A stretch of 64,000 bases of DNA from Rhizobium hidalgonense (GTDB lineage Bacteria; Pseudomonadota; Alphaproteobacteria; Rhizobiales; Rhizobiaceae), in assembly GCF_002914525.1 (NCBI RefSeq), contig NZ_LODW01000045.1:62001-126000 (forward strand), read 5' to 3'. Below, one piece after another: positions 37,145-46,221 of the stretch. Each line of letters begins with the position of its first letter. Position 1 is the stretch's first letter. Position numbers and translations under genes: made by a program. Under the pieces are notes generated by a model. The model was given only the letters and a program-made list of their open reading frames with translations. It was not told the origin of the DNA and did not search any database.

Positions 37145-38740
37145 TTGGCGGAAGACTGCAGCATTCTCATCATCGACGACAATATCGACGATCGCGAGGT
37201 CTATCGCCGCATATTGAGCCGCGTCTCCAGCACCGCCTATAGCGTCCTGGAGGCGGAGACGGGCGAAGAGGGTCTGGCGCTGAACGGCCGGAAACGGCCG
37301 AACTGCATCCTGCTCGACTATTCGCTGCCGGGTCGCAACGGGCTCGGTGTTCTTGCCGATATCCTGGAGAACGATCCTGCCGCCAACGTCATCATGCTGA
37401 CCGGCCAGGGCAGTGAAACCGTCGCTGTCGAGGTGATGAAGAGCGGCGCGCGCGACTATCTGACGAAGGATTCGCTGTCGCCCGAAACCCTGCATCGCTG
37501 CATCCAGAACGCCATCATGCACGGCATGCTGGAGGCACAGCTGGAGCAGAAGCGGCAATCGCTTGAAATCTTCACCCGCGCCATGGCCCATGATCTGAAG
37601 GAGCCGCTGCGGACGATCAAATCCTTCAGCCGCATCCTGCATGGTTCTCCAGCGCTGCCGGCCGACGACCGGGAACTGCTCGATTACGTGCTGAGTGCCG
37701 CCGACCATATGGAAGACCTGATCGTCAAGGTCTCGGGCTTCACCAGGCTCGAGGCCTCCGGCGGGCCGGAGCTGACGCCGGTCTCGCTCTCTGCCGTACT
37801 CGATCAGGTGGAAGACAATCTGCGCCAGCAGACCGAAAGCCGCGGCGCGGTCATCATCCGCGGAGCGCTGCCGGAGGTCATGGGCGATGCGACGCTGCTG
37901 ACCCAGCTCCTGCAGAACCTCGTGTCGAATGCCATCCGCTATTGCGAGCAGAAGATCCCGGAGGTTACGATCTCAGGCGAAGCGCATGGTGACATGTGCC
38001 GCCTCACCGTGCGCGACAACGGGCTTGGCATCGACCCTCAGCATCGCGAGTTGATCTTCCAGCCGTTCAAGCGTCTCGTCGGCCGCGGCATCGAAGGCAC
38101 CGGGCTCGGTCTTGCCATCTGCCGCCGCATCGCGCAGTTGCATGGCGGTTCGATCTGGTGCGAGGCGGAAACTGGGCCGGGCGCCACCTTCATTCTCGAC
38201 GTGCCGCTCGCCGAGACGCGGCTCGAGCCGCCGCCTGCAGCGGCCGTCGCGCATAGCGGCAAACCGGCGGAGCAGCCGGGTGAAGGGGCCGGCCGGCTCG
38301 CCGAAGTGCTGTTGGTGGAAGACAGCCCGGCTGACATCCAGCTTCTGAAGATCAAGCTGATGCGGCGGGAAAAGGTGAATTTCAACCTGCATGTCGCCAC
38401 CAACGGGCGCGAGGCGATGCGGCTGCTGGAAGAACGCGCCGGCATTGCCGAGGTGCCGCAGATCGACCTGATGCTGCTCGACATCAACATGCCGATCATG
38501 GACGGCTTCGAGGTGCTGCGTGCGCTTTCGGCCGATATCCGCCTTAGCCAGATTCCCGTCTGCATTCTCAGCACGTCAAGCGACGAGAGCGACGTGCGAC
38601 GGGCCAGAAAACTCGGTGCCCGCGCCTATATGGTCAAGCCGCCGACCCTGCAGCAACTCGAAGAAGCGCTCGAATATGTCGATCATTTGGAATTGCTGCA
38701 GCGCGGCGATTCGCTTGCGCTTTGTGCGGAACAAAACTAA
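37145..38740 (+). CDS. Hybrid regulator: receiver - histidine kinase - receiver (TTG start)
   Basis: A soluble 531-residue protein with three modules: receiver 1 (D58 in CILLDYSLPGRNG), a kinase module (phospho-histidine H149 in AMAHDLKEPLRT; ATPase boxes VSNAIRY, DNGLGID, GTGLGLAICRRI) and receiver 2 (D446 in LMLLDINMPIMDG, after an Ala/Pro linker at 360-385). It starts 4 nt after the upstream receiver gene with GAGGA 8 nt before the TTG. The set kinase-receiver-hybrid looks like one phosphorelay operon without a DNA-binding output. Confidence 0.88.
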   Translation: MAEDCSILIIDDNIDDREVYRRILSRVSSTAYSVLEAETGEEGLALNGRKRPNCILLDYSLPGRNGLGVLADILENDPAANVIMLTGQGSETVAVEVMKSGARDYLTKDSLSPETLHRCIQNAIMHGMLEAQLEQKRQSLEIFTRAMAHDLKEPLRTIKSFSRILHGSPALPADDRELLDYVLSAADHMEDLIVKVSGFTRLEASGGPELTPVSLSAVLDQVEDNLRQQTESRGAVIIRGALPEVMGDATLLTQLLQNLVSNAIRYCEQKIPEVTISGEAHGDMCRLTVRDNGLGIDPQHRELIFQPFKRLVGRGIEGTGLGLAICRRIAQLHGGSIWCEAETGPGATFILDVPLAETRLEPPPAAAVAHSGKPAEQPGEGAGRLAEVLLVEDSPADIQLLKIKLMRREKVNFNLHVATNGREAMRLLEERAGIAEVPQIDLMLLDINMPIMDGFEVLRALSADIRLSQIPVCILSTSSDESDVRRARKLGARAYMVKPPTLQQLEEALEYVDHLELLQRGDSLALCAEQN

Positions 38741-38824
38741 GCGATGGTCATTGGCAACGGTATGACCTTCGCAGCTTTCATACTCGCGCTCCTGACGACA
38801 CCGCTTCAATCAGGACTGCTCCAG

Positions 38825-40444
38825 ATGGTATCAGGCATACATCACGTCACAGCCGTCACTCGAAAAGTGCAGGCGAACGTGGACTTTTACGCCGGCTTTC
38901 TCGGCATGCGCCTCGTCAAGCAGACGGCCGGTTACGAGGACGCGACGCAACTGCATCTCTTCTATGGCGATGCAGCGGGATCGCCGGGTTCGCTCCTGAC
39001 CTTCCTCGCCTGGGAAGATGGCGCGCCCGGACGGGCCGGCTACGGCCAGATCTGCGAAATATCGCTGTCGATCGACCCTGCGAGCATCGGCTATTGGCTG
39101 ACGCGGGCCATGAGCTTCGGCCTGCGATCGGAAGGGCCGACCGACGAATTCGGCGAACCCGTGCTGAGGCTGAAGGACCCCGACAATATCATCCTGAAGC
39201 TCGCCGGCACAAAGACCCTGACATCGCCTGATGTCTGGGACGGCGCCTCGATCCCGGTCGAGCACGCCGTCCAGCGCGTGCGCGGTGCAACCATGCTGAC
39301 GGAGAAACCCGCCGAAAGCCGCGGCTTTCTCGAGCGCCATTTCGGCTATCGCTTCCAGGCCAATCGCGGCACGATCGACAGGCTGGTTTCGCAGTCCGGC
39401 GACGTCATCGACGTGCGCGATGCGCGCGGCTTCTGGTCCGGCGCGCCGGGCACCGGCACGGTCGACCACGTCGCCTTCCGCGCCGCCGACGAGCAGACGC
39501 TGCTTTCCGTACGCAAGACCCTGGAAGCCACCGACGCATCGCCGACCAACCTGCATGACCGCAAATATTTCCGCTCACTCTATGCCCGCGAGCCCGGCGG
39601 CACGCTGATAGAGCTTGCGACCGACAGGCCGGGCATGACCGTCGATGAAGAGCAGGCCGCTCTTGGGACGAAGCTGTTCGCGCCGCCCGAAGCGATCACC
39701 AATCTCCATGACCTGAAGGTCGTGCTGCCGCAATTTTCGATGCCCGGCCAGCCGCGAATCAATTACCGCGAACTGCCCTTCGTCCACCGTTTCTATACGC
39801 CGCCGAATCCCGACGGCAGCGTCTTCGTGCTGCTGCATGGCTCCGGCGGCAACGAAACGACGCTGATGCCGCTGTTGAACAAGGCGGCCCCGCGGGCGAC
39901 GCTGCTTGGCGTGCGCGGCCGGGCGACGGAGGAAGGGTTTCCGCGCTGGTACAAGCGCATTACCCCCTTCTCCTTCGACCAGAACGACATCAAGACCGAG
40001 GCGGAGGCCTTCGCGGCCTTCATCGAGGGCGCCGTCAAGTCCTACGGGCTCGACCCCAAGAAAATCGTCTATGTCGGCTATTCGAATGGGGCTAACCTGT
40101 TGAACTCGCTTCTATATCTGCATCCGAACCTGGTTCATAAAGCCGTTCTGCTGCGCTCCATGCCGGTTCTGAGCGACTGTCCGCATGCCGATCTGAAGGG
40201 CACGGACCTGCTCGTCATCAGCGGCAAGACCGATGCCTACGGCAAATATGCGAGCGAGCTGGAGGAAAGGCTGAAAAGTTCGGGCGCCACCGTCGATTCA
40301 GACGTCATCGCCGGCGGCCACGACCTCGGCGATGCCGATGTGCCGATCATCCAGAAGTGGCTGCTCCAGAGAATGGGCGACGATCCACCGCCGCTGGCGC
40401 AGCAGGCGATCAAGCCGGAGAGCGAGATGTTCGGGCAACCATGA
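38825..40444 (+). CDS. VOC dioxygenase (MhqO-like) fused to an MhqD-like hydrolase
   Basis: The 539-residue protein joins two enzymes. Residues 1-310 hold tandem VOC (glyoxalase/extradiol-dioxygenase) modules with metal-ligand histidines in GIHHVTAVT and VDHVAFRAAD. Residues about 325-525 form an alpha/beta hydrolase with LLHGSGGNETTL, nucleophile serine in YVGYSNGANLL and histidine in IAGGHDLGDAD. In Bacillus the homologous MhqO and MhqD are separate and protect against quinones; here they are one chain, so a role in hydroquinone or quinone detoxification is inferred. The start at 38825 has AGGA upstream; an ATG 27 codons earlier is possible. Confidence 0.85.
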   Translation: MVSGIHHVTAVTRKVQANVDFYAGFLGMRLVKQTAGYEDATQLHLFYGDAAGSPGSLLTFLAWEDGAPGRAGYGQICEISLSIDPASIGYWLTRAMSFGLRSEGPTDEFGEPVLRLKDPDNIILKLAGTKTLTSPDVWDGASIPVEHAVQRVRGATMLTEKPAESRGFLERHFGYRFQANRGTIDRLVSQSGDVIDVRDARGFWSGAPGTGTVDHVAFRAADEQTLLSVRKTLEATDASPTNLHDRKYFRSLYAREPGGTLIELATDRPGMTVDEEQAALGTKLFAPPEAITNLHDLKVVLPQFSMPGQPRINYRELPFVHRFYTPPNPDGSVFVLLHGSGGNETTLMPLLNKAAPRATLLGVRGRATEEGFPRWYKRITPFSFDQNDIKTEAEAFAAFIEGAVKSYGLDPKKIVYVGYSNGANLLNSLLYLHPNLVHKAVLLRSMPVLSDCPHADLKGTDLLVISGKTDAYGKYASELEERLKSSGATVDSDVIAGGHDLGDADVPIIQKWLLQRMGDDPPPLAQQAIKPESEMFGQP

Positions 40445-41312
40445 TCCCGGCAAGCACGACGGCGCCGCCCAGCGCCTGCATCGGCCCGATCGCCTCATTG
40501 AGCAGGGCCCAGGCGAGGATCGCGGCGACGACCGGTTGCAGCAGCAGCGTCAGCGAGGAAAAGGCCGGCGGCAGATAGGCCAGCGCATAGGTGATCGCCG
40601 CCTGCCCGCCGGCATGGCTGATAAAGGCGAGGCCAAAGACCATCGACCAGCCATAGACGGTCGCCGGCAGCATGTGACCCTCAATGAAAAAGGCGACCGG
40701 AAAGATGCAGATGGCAGCGGACGCCGTGCTCCACAGCATGATCCGCCTCGTGTCGAACCGGCTGCGCAGGCTGCCGAGCGCAAGGATGTAGCAGGCATAG
40801 AAGAAGGCGGCGATCATCGCCAGACCGTCGCCGTGCAGGTTGCCGTTGCCGATCGCTGTCGGTCCGCCTTTCAAGACGACGACGCCGGCCAGCGCCAGGG
40901 CAAGACCGAGCAGGAAGACGCGGCTGATCCGCGCCTTGAAAAACAGGAAGGCGATCACGGTGACGAAAACAGGCGCGAGGTTGGCAAGCAGTGTCGCATT
41001 GGCGACTGACGTCATGGTAATCGACAGGTGCCAGGCCGCGAGATCGAGCGACAGCATGACGCCCGGCAGGATCAGCATGCCGTAGTCGGCAAAGCTCTGC
41101 GGCTTCGCCCCCGCATTCTTCTTCATCAGCGAGACGACGAATATCGGGATCAGCGCCAGCGCCACGCGCCAGAATGCCGTCGCCATCGGCCCGACTTCGG
41201 AGAGCCTCACGAAGATCGGCGAACCGCCGATTGCCGCCCCGCCGAGAATGAGGGCTGCAAGGGCAAGGCGATTGGAAGGCGAGGCTTCGGAAAGGGAGGC
41301 AGCCTGCGACAT
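40410..41312 (-). CDS. EamA/DMT-family membrane transporter
   Basis: The 300-residue protein has ten predicted membrane segments in two EamA repeats, with GGAAIGGSPIFVRLSEVGPM at the start and LNEAIGPMQALGGAVVLAGI at the end, typical of drug/metabolite exporters. The substrate is unknown. Its 3' end overlaps the convergent dioxygenase-hydrolase gene by 35 bp. Confidence 0.9.
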   Translation of the reverse strand: MSQAASLSEASPSNRLALAALILGGAAIGGSPIFVRLSEVGPMATAFWRVALALIPIFVVSLMKKNAGAKPQSFADYGMLILPGVMLSLDLAAWHLSITMTSVANATLLANLAPVFVTVIAFLFFKARISRVFLLGLALALAGVVVLKGGPTAIGNGNLHGDGLAMIAAFFYACYILALGSLRSRFDTRRIMLWSTASAAICIFPVAFFIEGHMLPATVYGWSMVFGLAFISHAGGQAAITYALAYLPPAFSSLTLLLQPVVAAILAWALLNEAIGPMQALGGAVVLAGIMVARTSRSPA

Positions 41313-41421
41313 GATCTCGATATTTTTAATCGCCCGGACGCGAGCGCGATGTGGTCGTCGCCGAGCGAGTATCAGAAATCCATCCCCGGCGACAGCCGAT
41401 GCGCGACATAGGGATGCGAAA

Positions 41422-42858
41422 TCAGGCCGGGGGCGTGTTTTTCGCGTTCACCCGCAGCTTCCCGGCGATCTCGGTGGCGACGAAGAAGGCGTGCTCGGTC
41501 ACCTGCGGCAGGCCCATCAACTCGCCGAAGGTGCCGCGCGCCAGCGGCCCGGAGATCAGCAGCGACGGATCCGCCTCTCCTGACGGGCCGATCGCCTCCG
41601 AATGCCCGGTGCAGGCAAGGCCGAGGCCTGTAGGATCAAGCGACAAGTGGCCGTTTGCCGCCAATGCTCCAAGCCAGGGCTGCGTTTCGAGTATACCGCC
41701 ATGAGCGGGGCCAGTGGTGACGATGACCGCGTCATAACTGCGCTCCAGCGGCTGGCGCTGATACCGCGGCTGCAGGATACACAGGATGAACTCGCCCTCG
41801 ATGCGCGCATCGGCGACGGAGCCGGCAAGGATCTCAAGGCGGCCGGCGGCAATCGCGGCGTCGAGCACTGCTTCGACCTGCGGCGCGATCCGGAAACGGT
41901 GCACGTCCCAATAGGGTCTGAGATGGCGGACGAGACGGCGGCGTTCGGCAACCGGCAGCGCCTGCCAGAGATCATATCCCTGCGCCCGCACCTGATCGAG
42001 CACGCCGTGCCAGCTTATGCCCTCGGCTTTTGCCGCATCGATGGCAGCGCGGATCCTTGCCAGCAGCGCGCCGGCGGAATGCGTCGCATCGGCAAGGAAA
42101 TCGCCGAAGAGCGGCTGCGGCACCGGCGCATGCCCGCGCGAACGCAGGCCACGGCGCGAGATCGCCGTCACCGGACCGTCATGTCCGCGCTCGGCAAGCG
42201 AGGCGATGACGTCTGCCGCCGTCAGGCCGTTGCCGATGACCAGCACCCGGTCATGCGGGCGGATGACGTCGAGCGCAGCGGATTTGGTGGTATCGGCGAC
42301 GAAACGCGGATGGCCCGCGAGCCGGCTCGCGAGCCGGCCGGGGGCCGCGGGCGGCGGATGGCTGGTGGCAATCGCGACGATATCGGCTTGCGTCACGCCG
42401 CCCTTATCGTCGCGGATCGTCCAGCGGCCGGCACGGCGCTCGACGCCGGTGACCGCTGCGCGGCAATGACGCACGCGACCATCTTCCAGCAATGGCTTCA
42501 GCAGGGAGGCGACATATTCGCCGAACAGCCGGCGGCGGGGGAAAAGCGAGCCATCGGGCTGTTTGGCCTTGGGGTCGCCGGCGACGGCATCGCGGGCTTC
42601 GATCCAGGCCTGGAATTCGCCCAGTTCGTCGGGCTGCAGGCTCATCTTGGCGGCGGGGACATTGATGCGGTGAGCCGGATCATCCGTGTCATAGGCAAGG
42701 CCGCGGCCGAGCTCGGCGCGCGGCTCGAAGACCTGGATAACGGGGCGCTCGCCGCAATTCGCCCGGGCCAGATGATAGGCGACGCCGGCGCCGGAAACTC
42801 CGCCGCCGATGATGGCGACGACGGGCCGTTCGGAATTCGGGAAAGGCTTGGACTGCAT
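41422..42858 (-). CDS. FAD/NAD(P)-binding oxidoreductase-like protein
   Basis: The 478-residue protein starts with an FAD-binding fold (VVAIIGGGVSGAGVAYHLAR, about residue 12) and has a second nucleotide site VLVIGNGLTAADVIASL around residue 215. It resembles the broad FAD-NAD(P)-binding group found near hydroxylases and siderophore genes, but the reaction is unknown. The ATG at 42858 is preferred over a TTG 24 codons upstream. Confidence 0.83.
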   Translation of the reverse strand: MQSKPFPNSERPVVAIIGGGVSGAGVAYHLARANCGERPVIQVFEPRAELGRGLAYDTDDPAHRINVPAAKMSLQPDELGEFQAWIEARDAVAGDPKAKQPDGSLFPRRRLFGEYVASLLKPLLEDGRVRHCRAAVTGVERRAGRWTIRDDKGGVTQADIVAIATSHPPPAAPGRLASRLAGHPRFVADTTKSAALDVIRPHDRVLVIGNGLTAADVIASLAERGHDGPVTAISRRGLRSRGHAPVPQPLFGDFLADATHSAGALLARIRAAIDAAKAEGISWHGVLDQVRAQGYDLWQALPVAERRRLVRHLRPYWDVHRFRIAPQVEAVLDAAIAAGRLEILAGSVADARIEGEFILCILQPRYQRQPLERSYDAVIVTTGPAHGGILETQPWLGALAANGHLSLDPTGLGLACTGHSEAIGPSGEADPSLLISGPLARGTFGELMGLPQVTEHAFFVATEIAGKLRVNAKNTPPA

Positions 42859-42958
42859 GGTGGCCGTATCATCGCTTTCGATGCCCAAACATAGAAGCCG
42901 GGCATGGGCCGCGCAATCCTCCGCTGGCAATTGTCTATAAATATTATGAGGATTCGCC

Positions 42959-43387
42959 CTATGCCGATATCGTCGTCGAAAAATCGGGATTGCCGCGGAT
43001 CGTATTGCTCACCGTGCAGATCTCGTCTTCAGCCGCATGGACGATCTTCTGCCGGGTCTCCTCATCGATATCGCCCTTGATCGAGAAGGCGATATTGAAC
43101 CTAGCAACGCGCGAAAGGCCTTCCGTCGCCTTCTCGCCGGTAACCTCGGCGGTGATGTCGCTGATCCTGTCGAGGACGCCCATCTGGCTGGCGGCCATGC
43201 GGGCGCTGAGGACGAGGCAGGCAGACAGCGAGGCATAGAGCAGGTCGAGTGGATTGAAGCCCGGCTGCGACGGCGACGTGACGATATCGATCTCGCCCCT
43301 GGTGGCGGAGGTGACATGCGGAAAACCGGTGCGGCCGAGAACGGCGGTGGCGCCGGTGGGGCGGGGACGGGCCTTGAGATCGACCAT
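42959..43387 (-). CDS. OsmC/Ohr-family peroxide-reducing protein
   Basis: The 142-residue protein has the OsmC fold pattern with the two redox cysteines expected: one in YASLSACLVLSARMA (about residue 57) and one in EDEICTVSNTIRG (about residue 124). Family members reduce organic hydroperoxides. AGGA lies 9 nt before the ATG. The spacing and sequence fit the YhfA/OsmC branch better than Ohr. It is divergent from a small plus-strand gene. Confidence 0.88.
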   Translation of the reverse strand: MVDLKARPRPTGATAVLGRTGFPHVTSATRGEIDIVTSPSQPGFNPLDLLYASLSACLVLSARMAASQMGVLDRISDITAEVTGEKATEGLSRVARFNIAFSIKGDIDEETRQKIVHAAEDEICTVSNTIRGNPDFSTTISA

Positions 43388-43532
43388 GATGAAATCCTCT
43401 CATGAACATTCTGCGGATGGCAATGTCAGCCCGGCGCCGCACCGGGCAATGGCTGCCTGCCGGTTTCGGAACCTTTCCACCCGTCAGCAGTTGATTACAC
43501 CTGAACGAAATCAGTGACAAAGGTGGATTGCG

Positions 43533-43793
43533 ATGGTGCATGTCCGCAGAGTGGATCGCCAGGGCGGGCGCATGGACGCCCGCGATCGGCTGATCGTCGC
43601 GCTCTATGCTCAGCTCAAGGCCGAGCGGGAAACACGCGAGACGCTGGAATGGGCGATCCGCAACGGCGCCGTCTCGCAGGAGGTGCTGGAGGCAATCGCC
43701 GCCGATCCGGTTCCCGTCGTCACGAGCGAGGATATCGCTTCGGTGGAGAAAATCATCGCGCTGGACGAGCGGCGTAAAACAAATCGGAATTAG
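43533..43793 (+). CDS. Small protein of unknown function
   Basis: An 86-residue soluble, mostly helical protein (LIVALYAQLKAERETRETLE) without a signal or recognised motif. AAGGTGG lies about 8 nt before the ATG. A second in-frame ATG 13 codons later is also possible. It precedes the DUF2188 and ku genes on the same strand. Confidence 0.6.
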   Translation: MVHVRRVDRQGGRMDARDRLIVALYAQLKAERETRETLEWAIRNGAVSQEVLEAIAADPVPVVTSEDIASVEKIIALDERRKTNRN

Positions 43794-43843
43794 AGCATGA
43801 TGGCAATGCCATGATGCCCCCTATATAGTAGAGGAGATCCGAA

Positions 43844-44077
43844 ATGGCCGATATCACCTATCAGGTCGTGCCGCATGACAATGGCTGGGCCTATAAGCTC
43901 GGCGATACGCTCTCGGAAACCTATGCGACGGCCGATGAAGCGATCGTTCACGCCAGGGATGCCGCGTCGCGCCAGAAGATCGGCGATGGCGACGCACTGC
44001 TTGCCTACCCCGCGCCCGATGGCCGCGGCTGGGCGTTCCAGGAACTCGAAACCGACAAGAGCAACAGTCGGCTCTGA
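43844..44077 (+). CDS. DUF2188-family small protein
   Basis: A 77-residue protein whose pattern YQVVPHDNGWAYKLGDTLSE with ATADEAIVHARDAA is typical of DUF2188. The function is unknown. GAGGAG lies 7-8 nt before the ATG. It lies 18 nt before a ku gene, so the two may be co-expressed; association of this family with ku genes is something I infer from this context only. Confidence 0.82.
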   Translation: MADITYQVVPHDNGWAYKLGDTLSETYATADEAIVHARDAASRQKIGDGDALLAYPAPDGRGWAFQELETDKSNSRL

Positions 44078-44095
44078 TTTGCGACGGAGGATGGA

Positions 44096-44947
44096 ATGGC
44101 CGCGCGGGCAAGCTGGAAAGGTCATCTGAAAGTGGGCGACCTTGCCTGCGCCGTCGGACTTTACACCGCCATTTCCTCTTCCGACCGCGTCTCCTTCAAC
44201 ATCATCAATCGCAGGACCGGCCATCGGGTGGAGCGGCAATTCGTCGACAGCGAGACTGGCAAACCGGTCGAGCGGGACGACCAGGTCAAGGGCTACCAGA
44301 TGGAGAATGGCGATTACATCGTCATCGAGGGCGACGAGATCGCCGCACTCATGCCGGAAAGCGACAAGGTGCTTAATGTCAAGGCGTTCATCGGCTACGA
44401 CGATATCGACAAGCTTTATTTCGACCGGCCCTACTATCTTGCACCGGTGGACAAACACGACGAGGAGGCGCTGGCGCTGATCGCCCGGGGCATGCGTGAC
44501 GGCAAGGTCGCAGCACTCGCTGAAGCCGTGCTGTTCCGGCGCAACCGGACGCTGCTGATCCGCCCGCATGACGATTGCATCGTCGCGACGATGTTGAATT
44601 TCGACTACGAGGTGCGCTCGGCCGAGACGGTCTTCAACGATATTCCCGACATCAAGTTCGACAAGGAGATGATCGCGCTCGCGGGCCATATCATCGGCAC
44701 CAAGCAGGGCAGTTTCGAACCGAGCGAATATGTGGATCGCTACGAGGCTGCCCTCGTCGAGCTGGTGAAGGCAAAGATCGAGGGCCGAGCACCACCGAAG
44801 AAGAAGCAGCCGCCGGAACGCAAGGTGGTCGACCTGATGGAGGCACTGCGCCAGAGCGCCGGGATGAGCGGCAAGAGTTCGGCAAAGAAGGCGCCAGCGA
44901 AGAAGGCGCCGGCGCGCAGCGACAGCCGCAGCAAGAAAGCGAGCTGA
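44096..44947 (+). CDS. ku: Ku protein, non-homologous end joining (first copy)
   Basis: Bacterial Ku forms a ring on broken DNA ends and recruits LigD. The 283-residue protein has the Ku core: ASWKGHLKVGDLACAVGLYT, VSFNIINRRTGHRVERQFVD and YYLAPVDKHDEEALALI. A lysine/alanine-rich tail from about residue 235 (KKKQPPERK, SSAKKAPAKKAPARS) resembles the DNA-binding tails seen in some bacterial Ku. GGAGG precedes the ATG. It converges on a second ku gene, with only 44 nt between the stops. Confidence 0.94.
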   Translation: MAARASWKGHLKVGDLACAVGLYTAISSSDRVSFNIINRRTGHRVERQFVDSETGKPVERDDQVKGYQMENGDYIVIEGDEIAALMPESDKVLNVKAFIGYDDIDKLYFDRPYYLAPVDKHDEEALALIARGMRDGKVAALAEAVLFRRNRTLLIRPHDDCIVATMLNFDYEVRSAETVFNDIPDIKFDKEMIALAGHIIGTKQGSFEPSEYVDRYEAALVELVKAKIEGRAPPKKKQPPERKVVDLMEALRQSAGMSGKSSAKKAPAKKAPARSDSRSKKAS

Positions 44948-44991
44948 GACGGTTCTCGAAACCTATCGGGCGAAATGCCACCGCGTTTTTT

Positions 44992-45795
44992 CTAACGCGG
45001 CTTGCGCCCGTCTTCCGCGGCGAGGCTCTTCTTCAGCGCATCCATAATATTGATGACGTTGCCGGTCGATTTGACCGGTGCGGGCTTTTTCGCGGGCGCG
45101 GCCTTCTTCAGGCTCTTCTGCTTGCCGCGGATCATCGACTTCAGGCGCTTCTGGATCGGATCCTGCACCATGTCCGGGCTCCAATCCTTCGTTTCTTCCT
45201 TCACCAGCTGCTTCATCAGCGTCAGCAGCTTGCTGTCGATCTCCGCCTTGCTGTCGAGTTCGGCCACCGGTTCGCGCACTTCGTCGCCGTAACGCAGGGT
45301 CCAGAGAACGATGCCCTTGCCCTGCGGCTCCAAGAGCACGGCACGCTCGCGACGATAGAGCACAAGACGGGCGATGCCGACGACATCGTTCGCCTTCATC
45401 GCCTCGCGAATGACGCAGAAGGCTTCCACCCCGACCTTGTCCTCAGGGGCCAGAAAATGCGGTTTGTCGTACCAGATCCAATCGATCGAGCCGCGCGGCA
45501 CGAATGTGTCGATATCGATGGTGCGGGTGCTTTCGAGCCCGACCTCCTCGATCTCCTCGTCTTCGAGCAGGACATAGTCGTCCTCGCCGCGCGGATAACC
45601 TTTGACCTGATCCCTGTCGGCAACCGGCTTGTGGGTGACGCTGTCGACATAGCGGCTTTCGACGCGGTTCCTGGTCTGGCGATTGAGAACGTGGAACCGC
45701 ACCTTGTTGCTTTCGGTCGTCGCCGGCGTCAGCGAGACGGCGGCCGTCACCAGCGAGAGCTTGAGATAACCTTTCCAGAATGTCTGACGTGCCAT
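44992..45795 (-). CDS. ku: Ku protein, non-homologous end joining (second copy)
   Basis: The 267-residue protein starts MARQTFWKGYLKLSLVTAAV and has VRFHVLNRQTRNRVESRYVD and PHFLAPEDKVGVEAFCVIRE of the Ku core, with a basic C-terminal tail (KSLKKAAPAKKPAPVKST). The start at 45795 is chosen by homology; the frame continues 38 codons upstream. It differs clearly from the first copy, so the pair is not a recent tandem duplication. A weak 7-bp hairpin (CCGCGTT/AACGCGG) spans its stop. No ligD is in the window. Confidence 0.93.
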   Translation of the reverse strand: MARQTFWKGYLKLSLVTAAVSLTPATTESNKVRFHVLNRQTRNRVESRYVDSVTHKPVADRDQVKGYPRGEDDYVLLEDEEIEEVGLESTRTIDIDTFVPRGSIDWIWYDKPHFLAPEDKVGVEAFCVIREAMKANDVVGIARLVLYRRERAVLLEPQGKGIVLWTLRYGDEVREPVAELDSKAEIDSKLLTLMKQLVKEETKDWSPDMVQDPIQKRLKSMIRGKQKSLKKAAPAKKPAPVKSTGNVINIMDALKKSLAAEDGRKPR

Positions 45796-46221
45796 GTCTG
45801 TCTCCCGGACACGGTTGGACATGGCATTCAACGGCGGGTTCGGTTTTTGGTTCCGAAAATTGGTTTCGCCGCAAAAGCGCCCCGGTGGGACGGTTAAACG
45901 GCGCGACATGATGACATGATTTTATCGGCTGGATTCACGGTATGAGTTCGCTTAAAGTCGCGCCGCGTGATGAAGTGAGACGCGCCGCTTCAAAAAACTT
46001 GAGGCCACTGGGCAAGCGTGCCCTGGCTGTATCGCCCACCGAAACGGGCAGTTTGCGAAACTAGGACGACGTTATCGAAACGGCCAAACGAATTCGTTCT
46101 TTGCAAGTGCAAGCGGAGGAATGCACGGATCAGTTCCTGCCTCCGTTCAATCGACTCCCGGCATATGCCTTGATTGGGGTGAACAGCCGGGGCTCTCCAG
46201 ATTGATTTATAAGAGCCTTTG
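45796..46221. other. Intergenic region between ku and the polysaccharide genes
   Basis: Promoters of the second ku gene (minus strand) and of the polymerase-like gene (plus strand) should lie here. I see no further gene, repeat or clear consensus promoter; the right half is richer in A and T. Confidence 0.5.
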
